In this document: one piece after another, positions 39,035 through 47,302 of the stretch
Position numbering within the stretch: position 1 is the stretch's first letter
Layout of the letters: each line of letters opens with the position of its first letter
Source of the DNA: Pseudomonas iranensis
GTDB taxonomy: Bacteria > Pseudomonadota > Gammaproteobacteria > Pseudomonadales > Pseudomonadaceae
Assembly: GCF_014268585.2 (NCBI RefSeq)
Contig: NZ_CP077092.1
Coordinates: 2,170,001-2,234,000 of the forward strand
Direction: 5' to 3'
Length of the DNA stretch: 64,000 nt
Program-made: the position numbers and the translations under genes
The notes under the pieces: generated by a model
The model's input: only the letters and a program-made list of their open reading frames with translations
Told to the model about the DNA's origin: nothing
The model's database searches: none

Positions 39035-40413
39035 ATCACTCGGGAGAAACGCTGGCGGTTCTGCTGCTCCAGGTACGCATCGAAAACCATGCACGCTGAG
39101 CGCACCAGCAATCGGCCAGCCGGCAGCACCTCAATGCGCTCGCGCTCGAGTCTGATCAGGCCATCCTCGGCCATACCTTGCAACTGCGGCCACAGCGCGC
39201 CGAAGTAACCTTGAAAATCGATGTTGAACTGCTGCTCGATCTCGGCGAATTCGAGTTTGAAATTGCAGATCAGCTGCTGAATCACTGCGCGGCGCAAGCG
39301 GTCGTCGGCGTTGCACACCAGGCCGCGACTGGTCGCCAGCTGCGCGCTGGCCAGGCTGTTCTGATAGGCAGTGAGGTCACTGCTGTTCTGGCAGTACAGA
39401 TCGCCGATCTGGCTGATCGCCGACACGCCCAGACCAATCAGGTCGCAATGGCCGTGGGTGGTATAGCCCTGAAAGTTGCGTTGCAGGGTGTGTTCTTCCT
39501 GAGCGATGGCCAGTTCGTCATCGGGCAGGGCGAAGTGATCCATGCCGATGTAGCGGTAGCCGGCAGCGGTCAGTTGCTCGATGGTGCGCTGGAGCATTTC
39601 CAGCTTGTGCGCCGGGCTCGGCAAGTCGCTGCTGTTGATCCGCCGTTGCGGCATGAAGCGTTCCGGCAGGTGCGCATAGTTGAATACCGAGAGGCGATCC
39701 GGTTGCAGACTGATCACTTCCTCGACGGTGCGGGCGAAATTGTCCGGTGTCTGCTTCGGCAGGCCGTAGATCAGATCAATGTTGATCGAACGAAATTGCA
39801 GGGTTCGCGCCGCATCGATCACCGCGCGGGTTTCTTCCAGGCTTTGCAGGCGATTGACTGCGCGCTGCACCGCCGGGTCAAGATCCTGCAGGCCAATGCT
39901 GACCCGATTGAAACCCAGTTCGCGCAGCAGGCCCATGGTCGACCAGTCGGCCTCGCGCGGGTCGATTTCGATGCCGTAATCGCCCGAGTCATCGTTGAGC
40001 AGATTGAAATGCTTGCGCAGGTGCGCCATCAACTGACGCAACTCGTCGTGGCTGAGAAAGGTCGGTGTGCCGCCACCGAAATGCAGCTGCTCGACGGTTT
40101 GCGCCGGGTCGAGGTGGCAGGCAATCAACTGGATTTCCTGCTCGAGCCGTTGCAGATACGGCTGCGCACGGCCGCGATCCTTGGTGATGACCTTGTTGCA
40201 GGCGCAGTAGTAACAAATGTTCGCGCAGAACGGCACATGTACGTACAGCGACAACGGCCGCTGCGCCTTGCGGCTGTCGCGCAGGGCATGGAACAGGTCG
40301 AAAGTGCCGACCTGACCGTGAAATTGCACGGCGGTCGGGTACGAGGTGTAGCGTGGCCCCGCCAGATCGTAGCGGCGGATCAGATCAGAGTCCCAACGAA
40401 TGGCGTCGAGCAT
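39031..40413 (-). CDS. hemN: Oxygen-independent coproporphyrinogen III oxidase
   Basis: Radical-SAM enzyme converting coproporphyrinogen III to protoporphyrinogen IX without oxygen, supplying heme at low oxygen. The 460 residues show the cluster motif CANICYYCACN, the SAM-binding GGGTPTF and the HemN C-terminal domain. The length and start (MLDAIRWDSDLIRRYDLAGP) fit the family. A perfect FNR/ANR box lies 64 bases upstream, and anr is a near neighbour, so anaerobic induction is well supported. It is convergent with the 160-residue unknown gene. Confidence 0.97.
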   Translation of the reverse strand: MLDAIRWDSDLIRRYDLAGPRYTSYPTAVQFHGQVGTFDLFHALRDSRKAQRPLSLYVHVPFCANICYYCACNKVITKDRGRAQPYLQRLEQEIQLIACHLDPAQTVEQLHFGGGTPTFLSHDELRQLMAHLRKHFNLLNDDSGDYGIEIDPREADWSTMGLLRELGFNRVSIGLQDLDPAVQRAVNRLQSLEETRAVIDAARTLQFRSINIDLIYGLPKQTPDNFARTVEEVISLQPDRLSVFNYAHLPERFMPQRRINSSDLPSPAHKLEMLQRTIEQLTAAGYRYIGMDHFALPDDELAIAQEEHTLQRNFQGYTTHGHCDLIGLGVSAISQIGDLYCQNSSDLTAYQNSLASAQLATSRGLVCNADDRLRRAVIQQLICNFKLEFAEIEQQFNIDFQGYFGALWPQLQGMAEDGLIRLERERIEVLPAGRLLVRSACMVFDAYLEQQNRQRFSRVI

Positions 40414-40476
40414 GCGGGCATTCCCCCGGATAGGCTGGCAGTGTGGCGAGTCTAGGGGAGGGCGTTACAGGGCATC

Positions 40477-40490
40477 TTGATTTGCATCAA
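40477..40490 (-). promoter_or_regulatory. ANR/FNR box upstream of hemN
   Basis: TTGAT-TTGC-ATCAA is a perfect match to the FNR/ANR consensus TTGAT-N4-ATCAA. It is centred about 70 bases ahead of the hemN start codon. Confidence 0.88.
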
Positions 40491-40522
40491 CGGCGAGGAT
40501 TTGTGTTGTTCGTGCGGGCGTC

Positions 40523-40595
40523 TTCGCGAGCAGGCTCGCTCCCACATTGGATTTGCAGCGTACTCAAGACCTGTGGGAGCGAGCCTGCTCGCGAA
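40523..40595. repeat. REP pair
   Basis: Two inverted REP cores about 30 bases apart in the gap between hemN and the TauE-like gene. Confidence 0.9.
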
Positions 40596-40610
40596 GGCCG
40601 CGCCACACAT

Positions 40611-41294
40611 TTAATGGCCCATGAGCCAATGCTGATGCGGGCCGGGAAGGGTCCATAAGCCAAACAGAATCACCAACAAACCGCCGGCCATGCGCACGCT
40701 GCGTTTGCGCAAGATCGCCGTCACCCGCTCAGCCGCCAGTCCGGTGGCGAGCAGCACCGGCCAGGTGCCGAGGCCGAAAGCGAGCATCAGCAACGCACTG
40801 TCCAGCGCATTGCCCTGACTCGCGCTCCACAGCAAGGTGCTGTAAACCAGCCCGCACGGCAGCCAGCCCCACAGCGCACCGAGCAGCAAGGCGCGGGGCA
40901 GGCTGGAAACCGGCAGCAAGCGATTCGCCACCGGTTGAATGAAACGCCACAAGCCACGCCCGAGCGCTTCGATACGGGTGAGCCCGCTCCACCAACCGGC
41001 CAGGTACAAGCCCATGGCGATCAGCAGCAACCCGGCCAGTACGCGCATGAACAGCGCCGCCGGGCTGTTGGCGACGGCCCAGCCGGCGAGGCCGATGAGC
41101 AATCCCGCCGTGGCATAACTGAGAATCCGCCCGAGGTTATACGCCAGCAACAGACGAAAGCGCCGGCTGCGCTGCTCCTTGGGAATCGCCAGGGTCAGCG
41201 CGCCCATCAGGCCGCCGCACATGCCCAGGCAGTGGCCGCCTCCGAGCAGGCCGAGGATCAGCGCCGAGACCAGCAGGGGCGCCAGTTCAAGCAT
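40611..41294 (-). CDS. TauE/SafE-like (DsbD_2 type) membrane protein
   Basis: A 227-residue inner-membrane protein with about six helices. The N-terminal GGGHCLGMCGGLMGAL contains a Cys-x3-Cys motif next to a histidine, typical of the cytochrome-biogenesis/heavy-metal transport group. A second PCGLVYS segment follows in the middle. It overlaps the ccoS stop by eight bases and is the last gene of the ccoI-ccoS unit, so a role in copper supply or cbb3 assembly is likely. The longer frame upstream is the ccoS region read in another frame and is not used. Confidence 0.85.
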   Translation of the reverse strand: MLELAPLLVSALILGLLGGGHCLGMCGGLMGALTLAIPKEQRSRRFRLLLAYNLGRILSYATAGLLIGLAGWAVANSPAALFMRVLAGLLLIAMGLYLAGWWSGLTRIEALGRGLWRFIQPVANRLLPVSSLPRALLLGALWGWLPCGLVYSTLLWSASQGNALDSALLMLAFGLGTWPVLLATGLAAERVTAILRKRSVRMAGGLLVILFGLWTLPGPHQHWLMGH

Positions 41295-41499
41295 GGGGTG
41301 GCGCCTTGTCGTCCGGTTTGCCGGCGTTGGCTTCGTCCACTGCAGCGGTGTGGTTGGGATCCTGATCGTCAAACAGGATGCTGTGCGCCGGGCCGTCGAG
41401 GTCATCGTACTGGCCGCTGTCCACCGCCCAAAAGAAGATGTACACGGCGATGGCCACGATGAGCAAGGCAGCGGGAATCATCACGTAGAGAGCTGGCAT
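41287..41499 (-). CDS. ccoS: cbb3 oxidase assembly protein CcoS
   Basis: A 70-residue membrane protein required for fitting heme and copper into the cbb3 oxidase. MPALYVMIPAALLIVAIAVY forms one membrane helix, followed by FFWAVDSGQYDDLDGPAHSI, the family hallmark. The start at 41499 is set by this motif; the longer in-frame extension overlaps ccoI. It lies 23 bases after ccoI and overlaps the TauE-like gene downstream. Confidence 0.93.
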   Translation of the reverse strand: MPALYVMIPAALLIVAIAVYIFFWAVDSGQYDDLDGPAHSILFDDQDPNHTAAVDEANAGKPDDKAPPHA

Positions 41500-41522
41500 C
41501 GGTAACTCCAGGCCCGCGCGGC

Positions 41523-43973
41523 TCAGGCCGGCAGCGGGCGGGTTTGGGTCGGGCTGCCGGCGGCCGGCGCGCTCGGCAGAAGAGTCAGGCGCAGGGCGTT
41601 GAGCACGACGGTCAGCGAACTGATCGACATGCCGACCGCCGCCCACACCGGAGTGATCCAGCCGAGGGCGGCGAACGGCAACATGAGGCCATTGTACAGC
41701 GCCGCCCACAGCAGGTTTTCGATGATTACCCGGCGCGTGCGTCGCGCCAGCGCGAAGGCCTGTACCAGGGCGTCGAGGCGGTTGGACAGCAACACCGCAT
41801 CGGCGCTGGTTTTCGCCAGATCGGTGGCCGAGCCCATCGCCACGCTGATATCGGCCGCAGCCAGTACCGGCACGTCGTTGACGCCGTCACCAAGCATCAA
41901 CACTTTGCGTCCTTCCGTGTGCAGTTGTTGCAGCACTTGCAGTTTGTCATCGGGGCGCAAGCCGCCACGAGCCTCGTCGATGCCCAGTTCGGCGGCGACA
42001 CTGGCGACCATCGGCGAACTGTCGCCGGACAACAGCAAGGTGCGCCAGCCCCGCGCTTTGCAAGCCGCGAGCAGAGCGGGGGCATCGTCACGCAGGCGAT
42101 CATCGAGCACCAGCCACGCCAGCGGCCCGTGGGTGTCAGCGAGCAGCAACCATTGTCCGGCTTCATCAGGCATTGACGGCAGTGCCGCGCCGCTCAGGGC
42201 GCAGGCAAATTCGGCCTGACCGATGCGCAAGCGTTGCTCACCGACCACGCCCTCCAGGCCAAGCCCCGGTGTGCTGTGTACGTCCTCAGCGGCCAGCGGC
42301 GCACGGCCGAAAGCGCGGGCAATCGGGTGTTCCGAACGGTTTTCCAGCGCAGCGGCAAGGCTCAGGCATTGCTCGCTGTCGAGCGCGCCGAGCGGGCGAA
42401 TCGAGCGCAGCACCAAGCGGCCTTCAGTGAGCGTGCCGGTCTTGTCGAAGATCACTGTGTCGATCTGGTTCAAGCCTTCCAGCACATGGCCGCGTGTCAG
42501 CAGCAGGCCGAGTTTGTGCAGGGTGCCGGTGGCGGCAGTGAGGGCGGTCGGCGTCGCCAATGACAGCGCGCACGGGCAGGTCGCCACCAACATGGCGAGG
42601 ACGATCCAGAACGCCCGCGCTGAGTCCAGCTGCCACCACAGCAGGCCGATCACTGCCGCAGCAATCAGCGACAGCAGCAAAAACCATTGCGCGGCGCGGT
42701 CGGCGATTTCCGCCAGACGCGGTTTCTGCGCCTGAGCGCGATCGAGCAGGCGCACGATCGCGGAGAGACGCGTGTCCTGTCCCAGCGCCTGCACTTGCAC
42801 GGTCAATGCGCCTTCGACGTTGAGCGTGCCCGCAGTGACCGCATCACCGAGCGTGCGCGGCTGTGGCAGGTATTCGCCGGTCAGCAGCGATTCGTCGATG
42901 CTTGACTGGCCGTCGATGATCTTGCCGTCAGCCGGTAGAACCGAGCCCGGCTGCACCAGTATCCGCTCGCCCACACGCAACTCGCTGAGCAGGATGCGTT
43001 CGCTCTGGCCATCGCTATCCAGGCGCAGGCACGAGGCCGGCAACAGGTTGACCAGTTGCGCAGTGGCGGCAGCGGTGCGTTCGCGGGCGCGGCGTTCCAG
43101 ATAGCGCCCGGCCAAAAGAAACAGGGCGAACATGCCGACCGCATCGAAGTACAGCTCGCCGACCCCGGTGATCGACGTCCAGATTCCGGCGATGTAAGCA
43201 CTGCCGATCGCCAGTGAAACTGAAACGTCCATGGTCAGGTGGCGCGTACGCAAATCGCGCATCGCGCCTTTGAAGAACGGCGCGCAGCTGTAGAACACGA
43301 TGGGTGTGGTGAGAAACAGCGCGACCCAGCGCAGGATCGTGTGCAGCTCGGGGCTGAGGTCGATGTTGAATTCCGGCCAGGTGGCCATGGTCGCCATCAT
43401 CGCCTGAAACCACAGCAACCCGGCGACGCCGAGCTGGCGCAGGGCCAGGCGATTCTCGCTGGCCAATTGTTCGCTGGCGCGATCGGACTGGTACGGGTGG
43501 GCGGCGTAACCGATGTGGCGCAGCTCGGCGAGGATCTGGCTCAGCGGCAATTGCGCGTCGGCCCAACGCACGTGGAGGCGATGGTTGGACAGGTTCAACC
43601 GCGCTTCGGCGACGGCGGGCAGGGTGCGCAGGTGTTTCTCGATCAGCCAGCCGCAAGCGGCGCAACTGATGCCTTCCATCAACAAGGTGGTTTCGGCCAG
43701 ATCGCCTTCGTGGCGCACGAAGGGTTGCTGCACGTCGGCGCGGTCGTACAGCGCCAGTTCATCAGTCAGTTGCACCGGCAGCGCTTCGGGATTGGCCGAC
43801 GCTTCGCTGCGATGCTGGTAATAGCTTTCCAGACCACCGGCGACAATGGCTTCGGCCACGGCCTGACAGCCCGGGCAGCAGAATTCGCGGGATTGTCCGA
43901 GGACGACAGCGGTGAAGCGGCTGCCCGATGGGACGGGCAGGGCGCAGTGGTAGCAGGGAACTGGGGTGGTCAT
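41523..43973 (-). CDS. ccoI: Copper-transporting P-type ATPase CcoI
   Basis: Copper ATPase that supplies copper for the cbb3 oxidase CuB centre. The 816 residues start with a cysteine-rich metal-binding region (CYHCALPVPSGSRF, FCCPGC), then an HMA domain with CAAC, eight membrane helices including the transport motif CPCALS, the phosphorylation motif DKTGTLTEG, a TGE actuator motif and GDGVNDVPVL. The usual ribosome site is weak. It begins the ccoI-ccoS-TauE unit; a palindromic repeat separates it from ccoH. Confidence 0.96.
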   Translation of the reverse strand: MTTPVPCYHCALPVPSGSRFTAVVLGQSREFCCPGCQAVAEAIVAGGLESYYQHRSEASANPEALPVQLTDELALYDRADVQQPFVRHEGDLAETTLLMEGISCAACGWLIEKHLRTLPAVAEARLNLSNHRLHVRWADAQLPLSQILAELRHIGYAAHPYQSDRASEQLASENRLALRQLGVAGLLWFQAMMATMATWPEFNIDLSPELHTILRWVALFLTTPIVFYSCAPFFKGAMRDLRTRHLTMDVSVSLAIGSAYIAGIWTSITGVGELYFDAVGMFALFLLAGRYLERRARERTAAATAQLVNLLPASCLRLDSDGQSERILLSELRVGERILVQPGSVLPADGKIIDGQSSIDESLLTGEYLPQPRTLGDAVTAGTLNVEGALTVQVQALGQDTRLSAIVRLLDRAQAQKPRLAEIADRAAQWFLLLSLIAAAVIGLLWWQLDSARAFWIVLAMLVATCPCALSLATPTALTAATGTLHKLGLLLTRGHVLEGLNQIDTVIFDKTGTLTEGRLVLRSIRPLGALDSEQCLSLAAALENRSEHPIARAFGRAPLAAEDVHSTPGLGLEGVVGEQRLRIGQAEFACALSGAALPSMPDEAGQWLLLADTHGPLAWLVLDDRLRDDAPALLAACKARGWRTLLLSGDSSPMVASVAAELGIDEARGGLRPDDKLQVLQQLHTEGRKVLMLGDGVNDVPVLAAADISVAMGSATDLAKTSADAVLLSNRLDALVQAFALARRTRRVIIENLLWAALYNGLMLPFAALGWITPVWAAVGMSISSLTVVLNALRLTLLPSAPAAGSPTQTRPLPA

Positions 43974-44018
43974 GGCATTGATGAGGGTGTGAGCCCTTGC
44001 ATTGGGGGTGTTCGCTTG

Positions 44019-44172
44019 CCCTCACCCCAGCCCTCTCCCGGAGGGAGAGGGAGCCGATCGGTGTGAGCCTGAAGAGCGGCTTCAGTCGCCGACATTGTCA
44101 CTGTCATACGCCCCGCTTCCAGGCAACCGAAATCAGTCCCCTCTCCCTCCGGGAGAGGGCTAGGGTGAGGGG
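44019..44172. repeat. Large palindromic repeat (ccctcaccccagccctctccc type)
   Basis: The arms ccctcaccccagccctctcc and gagagggctagggtgagggg, each with its own ctctcccggagggagag hairpin, lie between ccoH and ccoI. Second copy of the element at 8848-8996. Confidence 0.88.
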
Positions 44173-44186
44173 CTCTTGATTTTGAT

Positions 44187-44726
44187 TCACTTCTTCAGAT
44201 CTTCCGCACCCTGCAATGGCTCATCACCCAGCAGTAGTTCCTTGTCATGGCTGACCAGCTCTTCTTCAAACATGCGCCACACGTGCTCATCCTGGCTGCC
44301 AAGCAACTCGACAAACCGTCGCCCTTCGACCTTGTCGCTTAACTGGCCAATGTAGCGCCCGCTGTCGCTGCCACTGCGGGTCAGCATGATCTTGCGATCC
44401 TTCTCCGGCTGGGTCGGCGAGATCAGGTTCAGTTCCAGGGTTTGCGGCTGGCTGTCACCGTTCAAGCGCAGATCGACTTCACCGGTCACATCATCCAGAT
44501 GCACCGCTGCACGCAGCTTCAGGGTTTGCGCCAGCAGCTCGCGATCCAGTGAACGGTTGATGCCTTTGCCCGCTTCGTAATAGTTGTCGTTGACCAGGTT
44601 GTCCGGGTTGTTCACCGCGATGGTCACCATGGACAGGGTCAAGGCCACCGAGCAGGCCAGAATCGCGATGATGATCCACGGCCAGAGGTGCTTGTACCAG
44701 GGACTTGCGGCGTTTGCAGCGGGCAT
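44187..44726 (-). CDS. ccoH: cbb3 oxidase maturation protein CcoH (FixH family)
   Basis: A 179-residue membrane-anchored protein needed for cbb3 assembly, probably as a stable partner of CcoN. One N-terminal helix (WPWIIIAILACSVALTLSMV) is followed by the FixH motif DNLVNDNYYEAGKGINR and a periplasmic beta-rich domain. The start at 44726 follows GAGAG. It is 13 bases after ccoG and cotranscribed with it. Confidence 0.93.
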   Translation of the reverse strand: MPAANAASPWYKHLWPWIIIAILACSVALTLSMVTIAVNNPDNLVNDNYYEAGKGINRSLDRELLAQTLKLRAAVHLDDVTGEVDLRLNGDSQPQTLELNLISPTQPEKDRKIMLTRSGSDSGRYIGQLSDKVEGRRFVELLGSQDEHVWRMFEEELVSHDKELLLGDEPLQGAEDLKK

Positions 44727-44739
44727 GTTCAAAATTCTC

Positions 44740-46158
44740 TCAACGGATTTGTGGGCCGATGAATCGGCTCTTGGCTTCAACGTGGACGCTGTCGTCATCG
44801 GCGTCCTTGAGGATGAATTTCACCTCGTTGGTGCTCGATGGCAGTTGTTCCGGCGCGCTCGACAACTCGACCGGCATGCTGACGATATCGCCGGCGGCAA
44901 CCTTGATCTCGCGCTTGCCTTGCAGGCGCAGGTCCGGCAGGCCTTCGGCTTGCAGCAGGTAAGTGTGGTCGCGCTGATCCTTGTTCATGATCTTCAGGCT
45001 GTAGACGTTTTCGATCCGGCCTTCAGCGTTTTCGCGGTACAGCACGCGGTCTTTGCTGACGTCGAAACCGACCAGTGAGCGCATGAAGAACGCGGCGACC
45101 AACAGGCTGATCATCGCCAGCAGCACTACGGCATAGCCGATCAGGCGCGGACGCAGTTTATGGGTTTTCTGCCCGGAGAGGTTGTGTTCGGTGGTGTAGC
45201 TGATCAGCCCGCGTGGGTAATCCATCTTGTCCATGATGCTGTCGCAGGCATCGATGCACGCAGCGCAGCCGATGCACTCGATCTGCAGGCCATCGCGGAT
45301 GTCGATGCCGGTCGGGCAGACCTGCACGCACATCGTGCAGTCGATGCAATCGCCCAGCCCCAGCGCCTTGTAGTCGATGCCTTTCTTGCGCGGCCCACGG
45401 CTTTCGCCACGGCGCGGGTCGTAGGAAACGATCAGCGTGTCCTTGTCGAACATCACACTCTGGAAGCGCGCATACGGGCACATGTAGATGCAAACCTGCT
45501 CACGCAACCAACCGGCATTGCCGTACGTGGCGAGGGTGAAAAAACCGACCCAGAAATACGACCAGCCATCGGCCTGGCCGGTGAAGAACTCAATGACCAG
45601 TTCGCGGATCGGCGAGAAGTAGCCGACAAAGGTCATGCCGGTGACAAAACCGATCAACAGCCACAGCGAATGCTTTGCCAGCTTGCGCAGGAATTTGTTG
45701 GCGCTCATCGGCGCCTTGTCGAGCTTGATGCGCTGGTTGCGGTCGCCTTCGGTGACCTTTTCGCACCACATGAAAATCCACGTCCACACGCTCTGCGGGC
45801 AGGTATAACCGCACCAGACGCGCCCGGCATAGACAGTGATGAAGAACAGGCCGAACGCGGCAATGATCAACAGGCCCGAGAGCAGGATGAAATCCTGTGG
45901 CCAGAAGGTCGCGCCGAAGATGAAGAACTTGCGCTCCGGCAGGTTCCACCACACTGCCTGGTGACCGCCCCAGTTCAGCCACACCGTGCCGAAATACAGC
46001 AGAAACAACGCCGCACCGCCGAGCATCCGCAGATTGCGGAACAGGCCGGTGAAGGCACGGGTGTAGATTTTTTCTCGTGAGGCATAAAGGTCGACGCTGT
46101 TGTTCGCGTTCTTGCTCGGCGGCGTGACGTCGTGTACCGGAATCTGATTGCTCATCAT
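44740..46158 (-). CDS. ccoG: cbb3 oxidase accessory protein CcoG (FixG/RdxA)
   Basis: Membrane ferredoxin-like protein reported to act in copper reduction for cbb3 biogenesis. The 472 residues have about five membrane helices, the two [4Fe-4S] motifs CIDCTMCVQVCP and CIGCAACIDACD, and a C-terminal periplasmic Ig-like domain. Two consecutive ATG codons (46158 and 46155) are both possible starts; GGGA lies five and eight bases upstream respectively. A degenerate ANR-like box lies 165 bases upstream. The genes upstream (VapBC-like pair and phosphoesterase) separate it from the ccoNOQP operons. Confidence 0.95.
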   Translation of the reverse strand: MMSNQIPVHDVTPPSKNANNSVDLYASREKIYTRAFTGLFRNLRMLGGAALFLLYFGTVWLNWGGHQAVWWNLPERKFFIFGATFWPQDFILLSGLLIIAAFGLFFITVYAGRVWCGYTCPQSVWTWIFMWCEKVTEGDRNQRIKLDKAPMSANKFLRKLAKHSLWLLIGFVTGMTFVGYFSPIRELVIEFFTGQADGWSYFWVGFFTLATYGNAGWLREQVCIYMCPYARFQSVMFDKDTLIVSYDPRRGESRGPRKKGIDYKALGLGDCIDCTMCVQVCPTGIDIRDGLQIECIGCAACIDACDSIMDKMDYPRGLISYTTEHNLSGQKTHKLRPRLIGYAVVLLAMISLLVAAFFMRSLVGFDVSKDRVLYRENAEGRIENVYSLKIMNKDQRDHTYLLQAEGLPDLRLQGKREIKVAAGDIVSMPVELSSAPEQLPSSTNEVKFILKDADDDSVHVEAKSRFIGPQIR

Positions 46159-46322
46159 TGCATCCCACGGCAGTGGAAAAATGCCTCGGTCGATACGTGC
46201 CAACCGAAGTCAAAAAGGGCTGTTGCAGTAGCGTGATGATACGCCTGCCGCTCTGGCTCAAGGGTGCGACCTGTGGTCGCGTTGGGTAAAAAATGCGGAT
46301 GGTGTAGCGATTGCGCAAAAGC

Positions 46323-46336
46323 CTGACGCAGATCAA
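46323..46336 (-). promoter_or_regulatory. ANR-like box upstream of ccoG
   Basis: On the minus strand TTGAT-CTGC-GTCAG has one perfect half-site and one degenerate half-site. It is about 170 bases ahead of ccoG, just past the vapC stop. Confidence 0.55.
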
Positions 46337-46377
46337 TTGACTTGTTGAGTATGGACGGTTTTGGTGGGCTGGCTGAC

Positions 46378-46788
46378 TCATGGTTCCCAAGGGTTGAGCA
46401 GTGCGACGCCGCTGGCGTGAAAGTCGCTGACGTTGCGGGTGACGACGGTGAGGCCGTGGACCAGGGCCGTTGCGGCAATCAGCGCGTCGCTCTCGTTGGC
46501 GCGATCCGGGACGTGCAGCCCGGCACAGCGAATCGCCACTGCCGCATCAACCGGCAGGATCCTCGTGTCGAATGTTGGAAGTACGTGACGATTCAACCAG
46601 CTGCGCAAAACTTTGCCCTGCGTCGCATCGTGGCGTTCGGTGCGCAAAACGCCGATTTCCAGTTCATTCAAGGTGATGGCTGAAATGAACATGCGCGGGG
46701 CGATGACGCTTCTGGCCCAAGCGACCACGTTCCGGTCTGCCTGGGGTTTACGCAATTCCGATATGACATTGGTGTCGAGCAAATACAT
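46378..46788 (-). CDS. PIN-domain toxin (VapC/FitB family)
   Basis: Predicted Mg-dependent ribonuclease toxin of a type II toxin-antitoxin pair. The 136 residues carry the PIN acidic residues: D5 in YLLDTNVISEL, a Glu in NELEIGV, Asp in ESDALIAATA and Asp in NVSDF. This is the complete expected active site, and the arrangement fits the FitB/VapC type. Its ATG overlaps the antitoxin stop (ATGA), so the two are translationally coupled. It lies in the ccoG-ccoP1 interval with the phosphoesterase, an apparent insertion. Confidence 0.92.
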   Translation of the reverse strand: MYLLDTNVISELRKPQADRNVVAWARSVIAPRMFISAITLNELEIGVLRTERHDATQGKVLRSWLNRHVLPTFDTRILPVDAAVAIRCAGLHVPDRANESDALIAATALVHGLTVVTRNVSDFHASGVALLNPWEP

Positions 46789-47045
46789 CAGGACAGATCC
46801 ACAGGGCGATGAGTGATAACGGCACGCTCGGTTTCGAACTCGATATCAGCCGCTTCGGGCATGACCAGCAGGTCGACGATACTGGGGTTGGTGCCGGTGA
46901 GTTTCTGGTACTCCTCAATGCTTAGCAGTACGTGAGCAGGCCTGCCACGGTCGGTGATGATTACCGGCCCGTGAAGCGCGGCTTTTTTGGCACTACTTGT
47001 GTCCTGATTGAATTCGCGGCTGGATACAGTGGTAATGGCAATCAT
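46788..47045 (-). CDS. Antitoxin of Phd/YefM type
   Basis: An 85-residue DNA-binding antitoxin that should neutralise the PIN toxin and repress the pair. The N-terminal SSREFNQDTSSAKKAALHGPV and the ITDRGRPAHVLLSIEEYQKL strand-helix are the standard Phd/YefM fold; the C-terminal tail would wrap the toxin. A strong AGGAGG ribosome site precedes the ATG, giving more antitoxin than toxin. An inverted repeat CCAGC-GAT-GCTGG lies 44 bases upstream as a possible autoregulatory operator. Confidence 0.92.
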   Translation of the reverse strand: MIAITTVSSREFNQDTSSAKKAALHGPVIITDRGRPAHVLLSIEEYQKLTGTNPSIVDLLVMPEAADIEFETERAVITHRPVDLS

Positions 47046-47088
47046 AACGACCTCCTGCTGGTGAAGAATGTAGGGACGTTACTACCAC

Positions 47089-47101
47089 CCAGCGATGCTG
47101 G
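47089..47101. promoter_or_regulatory. Candidate operator of the toxin-antitoxin pair
   Basis: CCAGC-GAT-GCTGG is a perfect dyad 44 bases ahead of the antitoxin start. Binding by the antitoxin is inferred from the usual behaviour of such pairs. Confidence 0.45.
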
Positions 47102-47254
47102 CAATCATTCAGTTACGCATCTGTATGACCACCCATCGCATCCCGCTGCCAAAGTTGATTTTTTCAATAAGATCTGAAGTTTTGAAATATAACTAATTGA
47201 ATATTTTGTTATTGGCTTTTGAAGTTTGCCCGGTTTTCGAATAAGTTCTTTTTT

Positions 47255-47272
47255 CGCGAAAATCAATTCGCG
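47255..47272 (+). promoter_or_regulatory. Inverted repeat in the phosphoesterase promoter region
   Basis: CGCGAA-AATCAA-TTCGCG is a perfect dyad, with TATAGA (47275-47280) just after it as a possible -10 element, in a markedly AT-rich stretch (about 47150-47302). Confidence 0.4.
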
Positions 47273-47302
47273 CGTATAGATTGATCAAAGGGAATTAATA
47301 AT

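Noticed and set aside
47277..47292. TTGATCAA before the phosphoesterase as an ANR box
   Set aside because: Half-sites are directly joined; the four-base spacer required by FNR-type sites is absent.
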